Virus record (IMG/VR): IMGVR_UViG_3300007542_002845
Coordinates: 1 to 29,603 of that record
DNA: 29,603 bases
Source: a virus
Strand: one strand, 5' to 3'
Shown here piece by piece: positions 12,858-19,602 of this stretch. Under the pieces are notes generated by a model. That model was not told the origin of the DNA, ran no database searches, and saw nothing but the letters and a program-made list of their open reading frames with translations. Position numbers and translations under genes: made by a program. Numbering within the stretch: position 1 is the stretch's first letter; each line of letters starts with the position of its first letter.

Positions 12858-13991
12858 ATGAATAATCGTTTTGCCCTGATTGAGTATCTTTCGAACAACA
12901 ACTTCAACAACGGAATCTTTCGCAAGCGCGATATTGTTGATGCCGCCGAGTCTCTCGGTCTGAAGTATCCTGGTTGGATCTTCCAGCGTGATCGTATGGT
13001 CAAGCGTGGAACTTATGATCTTTCGGCGTGTTTGCAAACGGCAACGACTGTTGCTTCGTCGCCCATTGCTACGATTGATACCAAGACTGTTCGTCAGGCG
13101 AAACTCGAAGTCGAAGTCGAGAACCTTGTTCCTCACACTGATCCTACCTATGTTCCGTTTGGTTTCTACTCCGATCTTACTAAGATCATCCGTTCTATGA
13201 TGTTCTATCCCACGTTCATCTCTGGTCTGTCTGGTAATGGTAAGACCACGATGGTTGAACAGGTTTGCGCTAAGTTGAAGCGCGAATGTATCCGCGTCAA
13301 TATCTCGGTTGAGACTGATGAAGACGATCTGATCGGTGGTAACACCCTCGTCGACGGTAACGTTGTTTACCGTGAAGGTCCGGTTCTCACCGCCATGAAG
13401 CGTGGTGCGATTCTGATCCTTGACGAAATCGACCGTGGTTCGAACAAGTTGATGTGTCTTCAGGCGATCCTCGAAGGTAAACCCTACTTCAACAAGAAGA
13501 CTGGCGAGACTGTTCTCCCCAAGAGTGGTTTCAACGTTATCGCTACTGCTAACACCAAGGGTCAGGGTTCTGACGACGGTCGTTTCATTTCCGCTCAGAT
13601 CCTTGATGATGCTTTCCTTGAGCGTTTCGCGATCACCGTTGAACAGGAATATCCTTCGCCTTCGATTGAAAAGAAGATCGTCATCAAGAAGATGGAACGT
13701 GCCGATAAGGTTGATGATGAGTTTGCCGACAACCTCGTGATGTGGGCAGAGATTATTCGTAAGACTTTCGCCGACGGTGGCGTCGACGAACTTATCTCGA
13801 CTCGTCGTCTTGAGCACATCGTTAATGCTTATGCGATGTTTGGTAAGCGAGCAAAGGCGATCGAACTTTGCGTTGCTCGTTTTGATGCTGATACTAAGTC
13901 TGCGTTCATCGACCTATATAACAAGATTGATGCTGGTGAAGATGTTACCTCTCAGCAGGATGCCACTTCCTTTGAAGAAATGCCGTTTTAA
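12858..13991 (+). CDS. cobS: CobS-like (MoxR-type) AAA+ ATPase
   Basis: The product has 377 residues. After an N-terminal domain of about 100 residues comes the AAA+ module: Walker A GLSGNGKT (123-130), NISVETDEDDLIGG, a KRGAILILDEIDRG Walker B (about 181-194), sensor 1 ATANT (229-233) and LERF with a likely Arg finger (256). It ends in a Ser/Glu-rich tail. Cyanophages and rhizobial T4-type phages carry close relatives called cobS, after the CobS subunit of cobaltochelatase. Such ATPases work as rings with a VWA partner, here the CobT-like protein at 9633. No CobN chelatase subunit is present in the window, so cobalamin synthesis is not supported by context. GATGAGG precedes the ATG. Confidence 0.92.
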   Translation: MNNRFALIEYLSNNNFNNGIFRKRDIVDAAESLGLKYPGWIFQRDRMVKRGTYDLSACLQTATTVASSPIATIDTKTVRQAKLEVEVENLVPHTDPTYVPFGFYSDLTKIIRSMMFYPTFISGLSGNGKTTMVEQVCAKLKRECIRVNISVETDEDDLIGGNTLVDGNVVYREGPVLTAMKRGAILILDEIDRGSNKLMCLQAILEGKPYFNKKTGETVLPKSGFNVIATANTKGQGSDDGRFISAQILDDAFLERFAITVEQEYPSPSIEKKIVIKKMERADKVDDEFADNLVMWAEIIRKTFADGGVDELISTRRLEHIVNAYAMFGKRAKAIELCVARFDADTKSAFIDLYNKIDAGEDVTSQQDATSFEEMPF

Positions 13992-14002
13992 GGAGATAAA
14001 AT

Positions 14003-14182
14003 ATGGCCAGAGCATGGCGCAATTTAAATGTAAACCGTCGTCGAGAAGGAGCCCTGTCGCGACTCAAGTCGGCAAAGTTTTTCCCCAAGACCATGAAGAA
14101 TGGCGAGGAACGTTCCAAGAAAGACTGGGAAAAGAATCGATTGGAAACTATCGCTAATCTCGACAAGAAAGGTATCCGTTAA
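14003..14182 (+). CDS. Small basic protein, unknown function
   Basis: The product has 59 residues: MARAWRNLNVNRRREGALSR, then a Lys-rich remainder ending DKKGIR. AAGGAGA overlaps the stop of the CobS-like gene and is well spaced to ATG 14003, and the stop TAA shares a base with the next start (TAATG). The protein is strongly basic and lacks hydrophobic segments, so nucleic-acid or protein binding is possible. No family is recognised. The coupling on both sides and the strong ribosome site make it a real gene. Confidence 0.8.
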   Translation: MARAWRNLNVNRRREGALSRLKSAKFFPKTMKNGEERSKKDWEKNRLETIANLDKKGIR

Positions 14183-14211
14183 TGTCGATTGACCCATTAA
14201 TGTCGATTGAC
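14179..14211 (+). repeat. Duplicated start region (15-bp direct repeat)
   Basis: TTAATGTCGATTGAC occurs at 14179-14193 and 14197-14211, an 18-bp offset that keeps frame. Each copy has an ATG (14182 and 14200), so the gene has two equivalent starts and the longer product begins MSIDPLMSID. Confidence 0.9.
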
Positions 14212-14550
14212 TACAAGTATGAGGAGGATATCCTCCTCGAAGAAATTACAAATTACATTGCTAATACATATGGTGAGCATTACTCGCAAAACCAATATCA
14301 GGCAACCGAATTTATCATCGACGGTGGTCATGGCATTGGTTTCACTGTTGGTAACATTCTTAAGTATGCTCAGCGTTATGGTCACAAGGGTAATCCCGAG
14401 GACTGGCGCAAGGATCTTATGAAGGTCATCCACTATGCCATCATCGCATTGTATGTTCATGACAAGGAACACAAGTTCGCGTCAAGGACTCTCAAGGAAC
14501 TTCTCTCTGATGACACCGAAGTAACACCATACTTCGGCGAACAGGGATGA
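14182..14550 (+). CDS. DUF3310-like protein (putative nucleotide kinase family)
   Basis: The product has 122 residues (116 from ATG 14200). The segment GIGFTVGNILKYAQRYGHKG, then NPEDWRKDLMKVIHYAIIAL, follows the DUF3310 pattern (F..GN.iKY..R...K....DL.Ka..Y). The family is widespread in phages, sometimes labelled nucleotide kinase, but activity is unproven. It is the last gene of the CobS-like operon, coupled to the small basic protein by TAATG, and is followed by a long hairpin. Confidence 0.75.
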   Translation: MSIDPLMSIDYKYEEDILLEEITNYIANTYGEHYSQNQYQATEFIIDGGHGIGFTVGNILKYAQRYGHKGNPEDWRKDLMKVIHYAIIALYVHDKEHKFASRTLKELLSDDTEVTPYFGEQG

Positions 14551-14554
14551 GCGT

Positions 14555-14614
14555 CTCGGTTCGGGTAGGATACACCTTTCCTCATCAACATCGACATATC
14601 TTACCCGAACCGAG
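14555..14614 (+). terminator. Long hairpin ending the CobS-like operon
   Basis: CTCGGTTCGGGTA (14555-14567) pairs perfectly with TACCCGAACCGAG (14602-14614). The stem extends inward through 14568-14572 / 14597-14601 to 18 bp with one G-U pair, leaving a 24-nt pyrimidine-rich loop. Only a weak T-run (CATTTTCT) follows. It may be a terminator, an mRNA 3' protector or a small RNA. Confidence 0.65.
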
Positions 14615-14623
14615 CATTTTCTA

Positions 14624-14652
14624 TTGACAATTTTTAAAAAAACAAGTATATT
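14624..14652 (+). promoter_or_regulatory. Sigma70-like promoter for the gp45 operon
   Basis: TTGACA (14624-14629), a 17-nt A/T-rich spacer ending AAG, and TATATT (14647-14652). It lies just after the long hairpin, so the unit is insulated from the upstream operon. Confidence 0.88.
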
Positions 14653-14686
14653 CAACTAAGTAATCAACTACTAAAAGGGTTTTAAT

Positions 14687-15352
14687 ATGAAAATCAGTGA
14701 CACTACGTTTGGTATTCTCAAGAACTACTCGACTATCAACCAAAACATTATGGTTCGTCAGGGATCTGTTCTCTCGACAGTTAGTGAGGGTAAGAACATC
14801 CTCTCGCGTGCAGTTGTATCAGAAGTGTTTCCTCGTGAATTTGCGATCTATGACCTGACGAATATGATTAATGTTCTCAATGTCTGGGAAAATGTCGATG
14901 TAGATTTTCAGGAATCGTACATCAAGGTCCAGAACGACAAGAAGAAGTATCGGTATAACTACGCCGACCCCAGCGTCGTAACTGCCGCTCCCGACAAGGA
15001 ACTTGAAATTGATCCGTTCTTCACGTTCGATCTTTCGCAGAGTGATGTTGCCATGATTCAAAAGGCAGGATCGATCCTCGCTGCTCCGACTTTGAGTATC
15101 ATCGGTAAGGATGGTGCTGTTAGGGTGGCCGTGAGCGATCCTAGTGTTGCTGGTTCGAATGCCTATACTGAAGATCTGGATATCGCTACTGATGCAGAAT
15201 TTGACTGTCGACTGAAGATTGAGAATCTGAAGGTCATTCCTGGTGATTATACTGTTTCGCTCGGTAAGAAGAAGGCGATGCACTTTAAGAACAAGAACAT
15301 CGATCTTCAGTACTGGTTGGCGATGGAACCTTCCTCCGTAGTTTTAGTTTAA
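14687..15352 (+). CDS. 45: gp45 sliding clamp
   Basis: The product has 221 residues (T4: 228). gp45 is the trimeric processivity clamp for gp43 and the mobile activator of late transcription with gp55 and gp33. The N-terminal MKISDTTFGILKNYSTINQN and FAIYDLTNMINVLN blocks, the acidic strand around DVDFQESYIKVQ and the C-terminal YWLAMEPSS are as in the family. AAAAGGG at 14673-14679 precedes ATG 14687. In T4 the next gene is 44; here three genes are inserted between them. Confidence 0.95.
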   Translation: MKISDTTFGILKNYSTINQNIMVRQGSVLSTVSEGKNILSRAVVSEVFPREFAIYDLTNMINVLNVWENVDVDFQESYIKVQNDKKKYRYNYADPSVVTAAPDKELEIDPFFTFDLSQSDVAMIQKAGSILAAPTLSIIGKDGAVRVAVSDPSVAGSNAYTEDLDIATDAEFDCRLKIENLKVIPGDYTVSLGKKKAMHFKNKNIDLQYWLAMEPSSVVLV

Positions 15353-15366
15353 TAAAGGAATTATAT

Positions 15367-15534
15367 ATGAAGTTGTCTTTTACTCTGTCCGCGAGAAATG
15401 CATATGGTCAGGATGATGTCGAAGATCGTAGTGTTACTATTGACTTCGACACCGCTGATGTGAATACGGTTGTTTCAGAATTTAATAAGTTTCTTATTCT
15501 GAATGACTTTGATGCTCAGGTTCAAATCGTTTGA
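15367..15534 (+). CDS. Small protein downstream of gp45, unknown function
   Basis: The product has 55 residues, beginning MKLSFTLSARNAYGQDDVED and ending DFDAQVQIV. AAAGGA at 15354-15359 lies 7 nt before ATG 15367 and 14 nt separate it from gp45. It is acidic with no Cys and no membrane segment; alternating hydrophobic residues suggest a beta-alpha-beta fold. Similar short genes follow gp45 in other T4-type phages, but I cannot name a family. Confidence 0.7.
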   Translation: MKLSFTLSARNAYGQDDVEDRSVTIDFDTADVNTVVSEFNKFLILNDFDAQVQIV

Positions 15535-15537
15535 CTA

Positions 15538-16215
15538 ATGCCGACCTTACATGCATTCGGGTGCAGTTATTCTACGGGTCTCAATAAATTTCCGGACCCC
15601 AAGAACAACGGATATCGTGGAACATATGTAAAACCATATGTCAAGTACTTGGCAGATGAGTTGGGTCTGCGGTTAAAAAATCATTCTAGGGATGGTAATT
15701 CTAATCCAGTAATATATACTAGCATTAAATTAACCGAGATCAAACCAGACGATTTAGTTCTGGTTTGCTGGAGTGGACTTTTGAGACAATGGCTTTGGTT
15801 GCGTAAACATAGTGGTAACATGGGTTTTTTTAAACCACCTCCCAAAAATCCGCCACCGCCATTTAGTGAGAACGAATCTTACTATATGTCTGAATTGTCC
15901 ATACGTGCAGCGCACAACTATCTGACTTCAAATGGCATACGATTCAAGATGATCTCTGCATTTGTAAATCCTCCCTTTAAGGAGGAGGAAATATGGAGTA
16001 ATTGGATAGAATCGGATAAGAGTAATAATACTCTGTTAGATATATGCACTGATCGATGGTGTGATGTAGATTATGCTAGACCTATCGCTTGGGATCATCA
16101 TAATGAAGATCAAACCTCACTTCTAAACGGATGTAAGCACCCTAATGCTAGAGGTCATAAGGTCATAGCGAAAACGCTGTTACCATATTTTAAGGAGAAT
16201 TATTCTTATGCCTAA
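15538..16215 (+). CDS. SGNH/GDSL-type hydrolase
   Basis: The product has 225 residues. The N-terminal HAFGCSYSTG holds the nucleophile Ser10 in a GxS block I context; SRDGNSN resembles block II/III, and HPNARGHKVIAKTLLPYF is the block V histidine region typical of phage SGNH proteins. Likely a carbohydrate or lipid esterase, perhaps a sugar O-acetyl esterase. The gene starts 3 nt after the preceding stop. It is more AT-rich in its codons than gp45 or gp44 and is joined to a sugar epimerase by an 8-nt overlap, which suggests a joint role in sugar modification and arrival as a pair. Confidence 0.75.
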   Translation: MPTLHAFGCSYSTGLNKFPDPKNNGYRGTYVKPYVKYLADELGLRLKNHSRDGNSNPVIYTSIKLTEIKPDDLVLVCWSGLLRQWLWLRKHSGNMGFFKPPPKNPPPPFSENESYYMSELSIRAAHNYLTSNGIRFKMISAFVNPPFKEEEIWSNWIESDKSNNTLLDICTDRWCDVDYARPIAWDHHNEDQTSLLNGCKHPNARGHKVIAKTLLPYFKENYSYA

Positions 16216-16972
16216 AATTTTGGTAACTGGGCACGATGGATTCATCGGGAGGAATGCTATGAACATTCTTTCTGATGAATTCGAGATGATTCCCTACGAG
16301 GGTGACATCAGAGATTTTCAAATCGATGGTTATTATTATGCGGTTTTGCATCTTGCTGCTTTAGCAGGTGTTAGAAAAAGTTGGGATGCTCCAGAAGAAT
16401 ACTGGGATGTCAATGTCAACGGATCTAAAAAAGTATTTTCTGAATGCAATCGCCTGAATTTGAGGTGCGTATATGCCTCCTCGTCTTCAATCTATGAGTG
16501 GTGGAAGAATCCATATGCTACTAGTAAGAAGGCGATGGAGACGCTCGCTCCGACATACTCGGTTGGTATGAGATTCCATACTGTGTATGGACCCGACAGT
16601 CGTCCGGATATGTTTTATGATATGATGCTCAATGACAAGGTTGAGTATGTGACCAATCACTATCGTGACTGGACGCATGTATATGATTTATGTGAAGCGA
16701 TTAGAATTATATTGACTGATACGCGAATTTCAGGTATGGTTGATATTGGTAGTTCTAATCCAGTTTATGTTCCAGATGTTCTCAAGGCATTTGGTTATCG
16801 TGATATTCCAATGAAAGAGGTAGAGGGTGAAAGGTATATCACCCATGCTGACACTACTTGGTTGTCAAACTTGGGATGGTCTCCCAAATATAATATTATT
16901 GATGAGGTGAAAAATGAACGACTCAAGAGAACAATTCCTTTTCGTGGAGAAGTATCGTCCGAGGAAACTTGA
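16208..16972 (+). CDS. NAD-dependent sugar epimerase/dehydratase
   Basis: The product has 254 residues, shorter than the usual 300-340. It is an extended SDR enzyme: TGHDGFIG (7-14, GxxGxxG dinucleotide motif), HLAALAGV, and the catalytic YATSK (103-107). Preceding SSSS at 91-94 supplies the catalytic Ser. MRFHTVYGP is the substrate-domain signature. A nucleotide-sugar substrate is expected but its identity cannot be read. The 3' end overlaps gp44 by 59 nt in another frame, so the last 20 residues are constrained by the conserved gp44 N-terminus. The short length mostly reflects gaps in the substrate domain. Confidence 0.88.
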   Translation: MPKILVTGHDGFIGRNAMNILSDEFEMIPYEGDIRDFQIDGYYYAVLHLAALAGVRKSWDAPEEYWDVNVNGSKKVFSECNRLNLRCVYASSSSIYEWWKNPYATSKKAMETLAPTYSVGMRFHTVYGPDSRPDMFYDMMLNDKVEYVTNHYRDWTHVYDLCEAIRIILTDTRISGMVDIGSSNPVYVPDVLKAFGYRDIPMKEVEGERYITHADTTWLSNLGWSPKYNIIDEVKNERLKRTIPFRGEVSSEET

Positions 16973-17855
16973 TGACTGTATTCTCCCAAATGCACAACTG
17001 AAGACATTCAAGGACTTCGTTAGCGGCGGGGAACTTCCCAATATGTTGCTCTGTGGTGGGGCAGGTATGGGCAAGACAACTGTTGCTCGTGCCATGTGTG
17101 AAGAACTCGGTTGTGATTATATGATCATCAATGGTTCTGAAGAATCAGGCATCGATGTTTTAAGAACGAAGATCCGAGACTTTGCTTCTTCGGTATCATT
17201 CAGTGGTAAACCAAAGGTTGTTATCATTGATGAGGCAGATTACCTAAATCCAAACTCGACTCAACCTGCTTTGCGCGCATTCATTGAAGAGTATGCCAAC
17301 AATTGTCGGTTTATCTTCACATGTAATTTTAAGAATCGCATCATCGCTCCGCTGCACAGTCGAACTGCGGTGATTGAATTTACTATTACCAAGAAAGATC
17401 GTCCCTCGATTGCTGCTCGCTTTATGAAGCGCATCCAGCAAATCCTAGAGACAGAAAACATTCAGTATGACCCAAAGGTTGTTGCTGCAGTTCTCAGCAA
17501 GCACTTCCCTGATTATCGTCGAGTCCTCAACGAACTTCAGAGGTACAGCGTAGGTGGTGTGATCGACGAAGGTATCCTATCCGACGTTCAAGAGATTAGC
17601 ATGAAGGAACTGATTGCTGTTCTCAAGAACAAAGATTGGAAGGGAATGCGTAAGTGGGTCGCTGAGAATGTTGACAATGATCCTATGATCATTTTCCGTC
17701 GAATTTATGATACATTCTTTGAAGAGATCAAGAATCCTGCGCCTCTTATCATCTTGCTCGCAGACTATCAATACAAGTCGGCATTTGTGGCGAACCAAGA
17801 GATTAACCTCGCTGCTGCATTGACCGAGATCATGGGTGCGATTGAGTTCCGATGA
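16914..17855 (+). CDS. 44: gp44 clamp-loader large subunit
   Basis: The product has 313 residues (T4: 319). Four copies with one gp62 load the gp45 clamp using ATP. The N-terminal FVEKYRPRKLDDCILP, Walker A GGAGMGKT (48-55), Walker B VVIIDEAD (102-109) and the sensor/Arg-finger region APLHSRTAVIEF are all present; the usual Ser-Arg-Cys is Ser-Arg-Thr here. GATGAGGTGA lies before ATG 16914 inside the epimerase gene. The stop overlaps gp62 in ATGA. Confidence 0.96.
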   Translation: MNDSREQFLFVEKYRPRKLDDCILPNAQLKTFKDFVSGGELPNMLLCGGAGMGKTTVARAMCEELGCDYMIINGSEESGIDVLRTKIRDFASSVSFSGKPKVVIIDEADYLNPNSTQPALRAFIEEYANNCRFIFTCNFKNRIIAPLHSRTAVIEFTITKKDRPSIAARFMKRIQQILETENIQYDPKVVAAVLSKHFPDYRRVLNELQRYSVGGVIDEGILSDVQEISMKELIAVLKNKDWKGMRKWVAENVDNDPMIIFRRIYDTFFEEIKNPAPLIILLADYQYKSAFVANQEINLAAALTEIMGAIEFR

Positions 17856-18301
17856 GTATCCTAGAAGGTCTCGGTCCTGCTAAACGAACATACTCCGCAG
17901 AGGAATTCGTCGAGAAGAAAGAAGAGATATCTCCATTCGCATTTATTGATGACATCAATCACACGCAAAAGAACCTCATCGTCGATGAGTGGTCAGAAAG
18001 GCAATACAACCCATACATTATCAACAAAGGATTATCGTTCAATAGATCCACTATTCTTCAAGCAAACATGATGAATGGTCGGGCGCATCTTCCGAAGGCA
18101 CTTCAAAATCAATTTCTTATAAATACTATTCGTCCGGAAAAACGTTTTAATAAATGGTTTAAAAAGACAGATAGCAGTGATATTGAGGTGATCAAGGAAT
18201 ATTATGGATATAGCAACGACAAAGCATATCCTGCACTTGCTCTACTCTCAAAAGAACAACTAGAATATATGAGAAAGAGATTGCACAAGGGCGGAATTTA
18301 A
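17852..18301 (+). CDS. 62: gp62 clamp-loader small subunit
   Basis: The product has 149 residues (T4: 187, cyanophage forms nearer to this length). The segments SPFAFIDDINHTQKNLI, YNPYIINKGLSF and IEVIKEYYGYSNDKA fit gp62. Position between gp44 and regA is diagnostic. It starts in the ATGA overlap with gp44 and its TAA shares a base with the regA ATG. A TATAAATA sequence lies inside it at 18118. Confidence 0.9.
   Translation: MSILEGLGPAKRTYSAEEFVEKKEEISPFAFIDDINHTQKNLIVDEWSERQYNPYIINKGLSFNRSTILQANMMNGRAHLPKALQNQFLINTIRPEKRFNKWFKKTDSSDIEVIKEYYGYSNDKAYPALALLSKEQLEYMRKRLHKGGI
18118..18125 (+). promoter_or_regulatory. Possible internal late promoter in gp62
   Basis: An exact TATAAATA lies within codons for Leu-Ile-Asn-Thr. 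It could give late transcripts covering the end of gp62 and regA, but may be a coding coincidence. Confidence 0.3.
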
Positions 18302-18717
18302 TGAATGACGATTTTTTTAATATTGACTTTCCTGGATATGCACCATTAGAAGTTAAGCTTAATGAAGCAGATGACTTTCTAAAGGTTCGTGAAACTCTTT
18401 CGCGAATCGGTGTTGCATCTCGAAAAGACAACACGCTGTTCCAATCCTGCCATATTTTGCACAAGCAAGGTAGATACTTCATCGTCCACTTCAAGGAGTT
18501 GTTTACTCTTGATGGCAAGGATGCAGATTTATCTGAGAATGATCTAGAACGCAGAAACACAATTGCTAAGTTGCTCGCGGATTGGGATCTGGTTACTATT
18601 ATTAATCCGGAAATACATCAAAATCTCGCACCATTAAATCAAATTAAAATTATTTCTTACAAGGAAAAGTCTAATTGGAATCTGGTGACGAAGTATAGCA
18701 TAGGGCGTAAGAAATGA
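18301..18717 (+). CDS. regA: RegA translational repressor
   Basis: The product has 138 residues (T4: 122). RegA binds ribosome-binding regions of many early mRNAs, including clamp and clamp-loader genes, and shuts off their translation. The blocks KVRETLSRIGVASRKDNTLF and QSCHILHKQGRYFIVHFKEL are the conserved RNA-binding core. ATG 18301 overlaps the gp62 stop (TAATG). A hairpin at 18771 closes the unit. Confidence 0.96.
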   Translation: MNDDFFNIDFPGYAPLEVKLNEADDFLKVRETLSRIGVASRKDNTLFQSCHILHKQGRYFIVHFKELFTLDGKDADLSENDLERRNTIAKLLADWDLVTIINPEIHQNLAPLNQIKIISYKEKSNWNLVTKYSIGRKK

Positions 18718-18739
18718 TACCGTTCAGCTGAAAAATATA

Positions 18740-18770
18740 TTTACAATTACCTCATTATGCTTTATAAATA
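18740..18770 (+). promoter_or_regulatory. Overlapping sigma70-like and late promoter before hsp20
   Basis: TTTACA (18740-18745), a 17-nt spacer and TATAAA (18763-18768) form a sigma70-like promoter. The same -10 region is part of an exact late promoter TATAAATA (18763-18770). One site could thus serve early and late polymerases. Confidence 0.65.
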
Positions 18771-18799
18771 AGGGGTGCCATGCTTCGGATGGCACCCTT
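18771..18799 (+). terminator. Terminator after regA / hairpin at the hsp20 5' end
   Basis: GGGTGCCAT (18773-18781) pairs with ATGGCACCC (18789-18797), with an inner C-UUCG-G tetraloop (18783-18788) and a bulged G; A18771 and G18772 can extend the stem. Three T follow. It lies 1-29 nt after the late promoter, so late transcripts would start within the left arm. Confidence 0.75.
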
Positions 18800-18831
18800 T
18801 CAACATGTCTCGCTTAAATAGGAGAAAAAAT

Positions 18832-19326
18832 ATGACATGGAAATTCGACCACACGTTCGCACAAATTCCCAACATGGATCGGTATTTTGTTGGCGCTGAT
18901 CGCGTCATGAAGAAGTTAGCAGACATTGCTGACCAATCCGTTCAAGTTGCGACAAAGTATCCTCCGTACAACATCAAGAAAGTCGCCGATGACAAGTATG
19001 TCATCGAGATGGCAGTTGCTGGTTTCGGCAAGGGTGATCTAGATATTACTCTTGAAGATGCTAAACTCAAGATCGCAGGGAATGTATCCTCGGACGAATC
19101 GTCAGACTATCTGTTCAAGGGTATCGCGGACCGAGCATTCACTCGCGAATTTACACTTGCTGACAACGTAGAAGTTAAGAGTTCTGCGCTGGTTAATGGC
19201 ATGCTGAAAATTTGGTTGGATGCAATTACACCTGAGCATAAAAAACCAAAGAAAATTGACATTGAAGATGAAGAAACATCCGAAACTTCTTCAGCAGAAT
19301 TGTTGACTGAAAAAGAAGGAAAGTAA
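18832..19326 (+). CDS. hsp20: Hsp20-family small heat shock protein
   Basis: The product has 164 residues. ATG 18832 is chosen for AGGAG at 18820-18824; upstream in-frame starts would extend into the hairpin. The alpha-crystallin core runs about 35-135: YPPYNIKKVADDKYVIEMAV, GFGKGDLDITLEDAKLKIAG and FTREFTLADNVEVKSSALVN then GMLKIWL (the G.L.I/V strand). The C-terminal tail is acidic. Hsp20 next to regA and gp43 is a standing feature of cyanophage and related T4-type genomes; it is thought to act as an ATP-independent holdase, perhaps in virion assembly. Confidence 0.95.
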   Translation: MTWKFDHTFAQIPNMDRYFVGADRVMKKLADIADQSVQVATKYPPYNIKKVADDKYVIEMAVAGFGKGDLDITLEDAKLKIAGNVSSDESSDYLFKGIADRAFTREFTLADNVEVKSSALVNGMLKIWLDAITPEHKKPKKIDIEDEETSETSSAELLTEKEGK

Positions 19327-19327
19327 G

Positions 19328-19429
19328 ATGTTTAATCATAAGTATGCGCCGTCTGTAGAGGCGGCATCCGTGGTGTCTGTATTGTCTTTTATGGCAATGT
19401 GTGTCGCAACGTTTATTATGAGTATATAA
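19328..19429 (+). CDS. Membrane microprotein (33 aa)
   Basis: The product has 33 residues; ATG 19328 lies just after the hsp20 stop with AAGGAAAG upstream (19317-19324, overlapping the hsp20 end). It begins MFNHKYAPSVEAA and the rest (SVVSVLSFMAMCVATFIMSI) is one hydrophobic helix. No family is recognised. The good ribosome site and clean membrane segment favour a real gene. Confidence 0.55.
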   Translation: MFNHKYAPSVEAASVVSVLSFMAMCVATFIMSI

Positions 19430-19430
19430 A

Positions 19431-19541
19431 ATGGGCATGCTTGTTGCATTCATTCTTTTGTATTGTAGCGAACCTACTGAAGAATGCAAAAGTGCATATA
19501 CGTATGTTGTATTGGCAGAAGAAAGACCTGTCAGTCCATAA
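19431..19541 (+). CDS. Small protein with N-terminal hydrophobic segment (36 aa)
   Basis: The product has 36 residues; it begins 1 nt after the preceding microprotein stop, so it is coupled to it. MGMLVAFILLYC is hydrophobic, followed by a polar tail with a second Cys (SEPTEECKSAYTYVVLAEER). The start lacks a good ribosome site; ATG 19437 is an alternative. Function unknown. Confidence 0.45.
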   Translation: MGMLVAFILLYCSEPTEECKSAYTYVVLAEERPVSP

Positions 19542-19547
19542 TAAATA
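19540..19547 (+). promoter_or_regulatory. Late-promoter-like element AATAAATA
   Basis: One mismatch from TATAAATA, overlapping the stop of the 36-residue protein and followed at 4 nt by a hairpin, as at 18763. It could drive the endonuclease gene late. Confidence 0.35.
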
Positions 19548-19550
19548 TGA

Positions 19551-19574
19551 GGGGAGGGGGTAACTCCTCCCTTC
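19551..19574 (+). terminator. Hairpin, possible weak terminator
   Basis: GGGAGGGG (19552-19559) pairs with CTCCTCCC (19564-19571), including one G-U, around a GTAA tetraloop. The following sequence TTCAATTC is a poor T-run, so termination would be partial. Confidence 0.5.
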
Positions 19575-19602
19575 AATTCAGATTAAATATCAGAGAGTAT
19601 AA

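Noticed and set aside
12858-13991. Cobalamin biosynthesis as the role of the CobS/CobT-like pair
   Set aside because: No CobN or other pathway gene is present, and the VWA protein carries a peptidase motif not expected in CobT.
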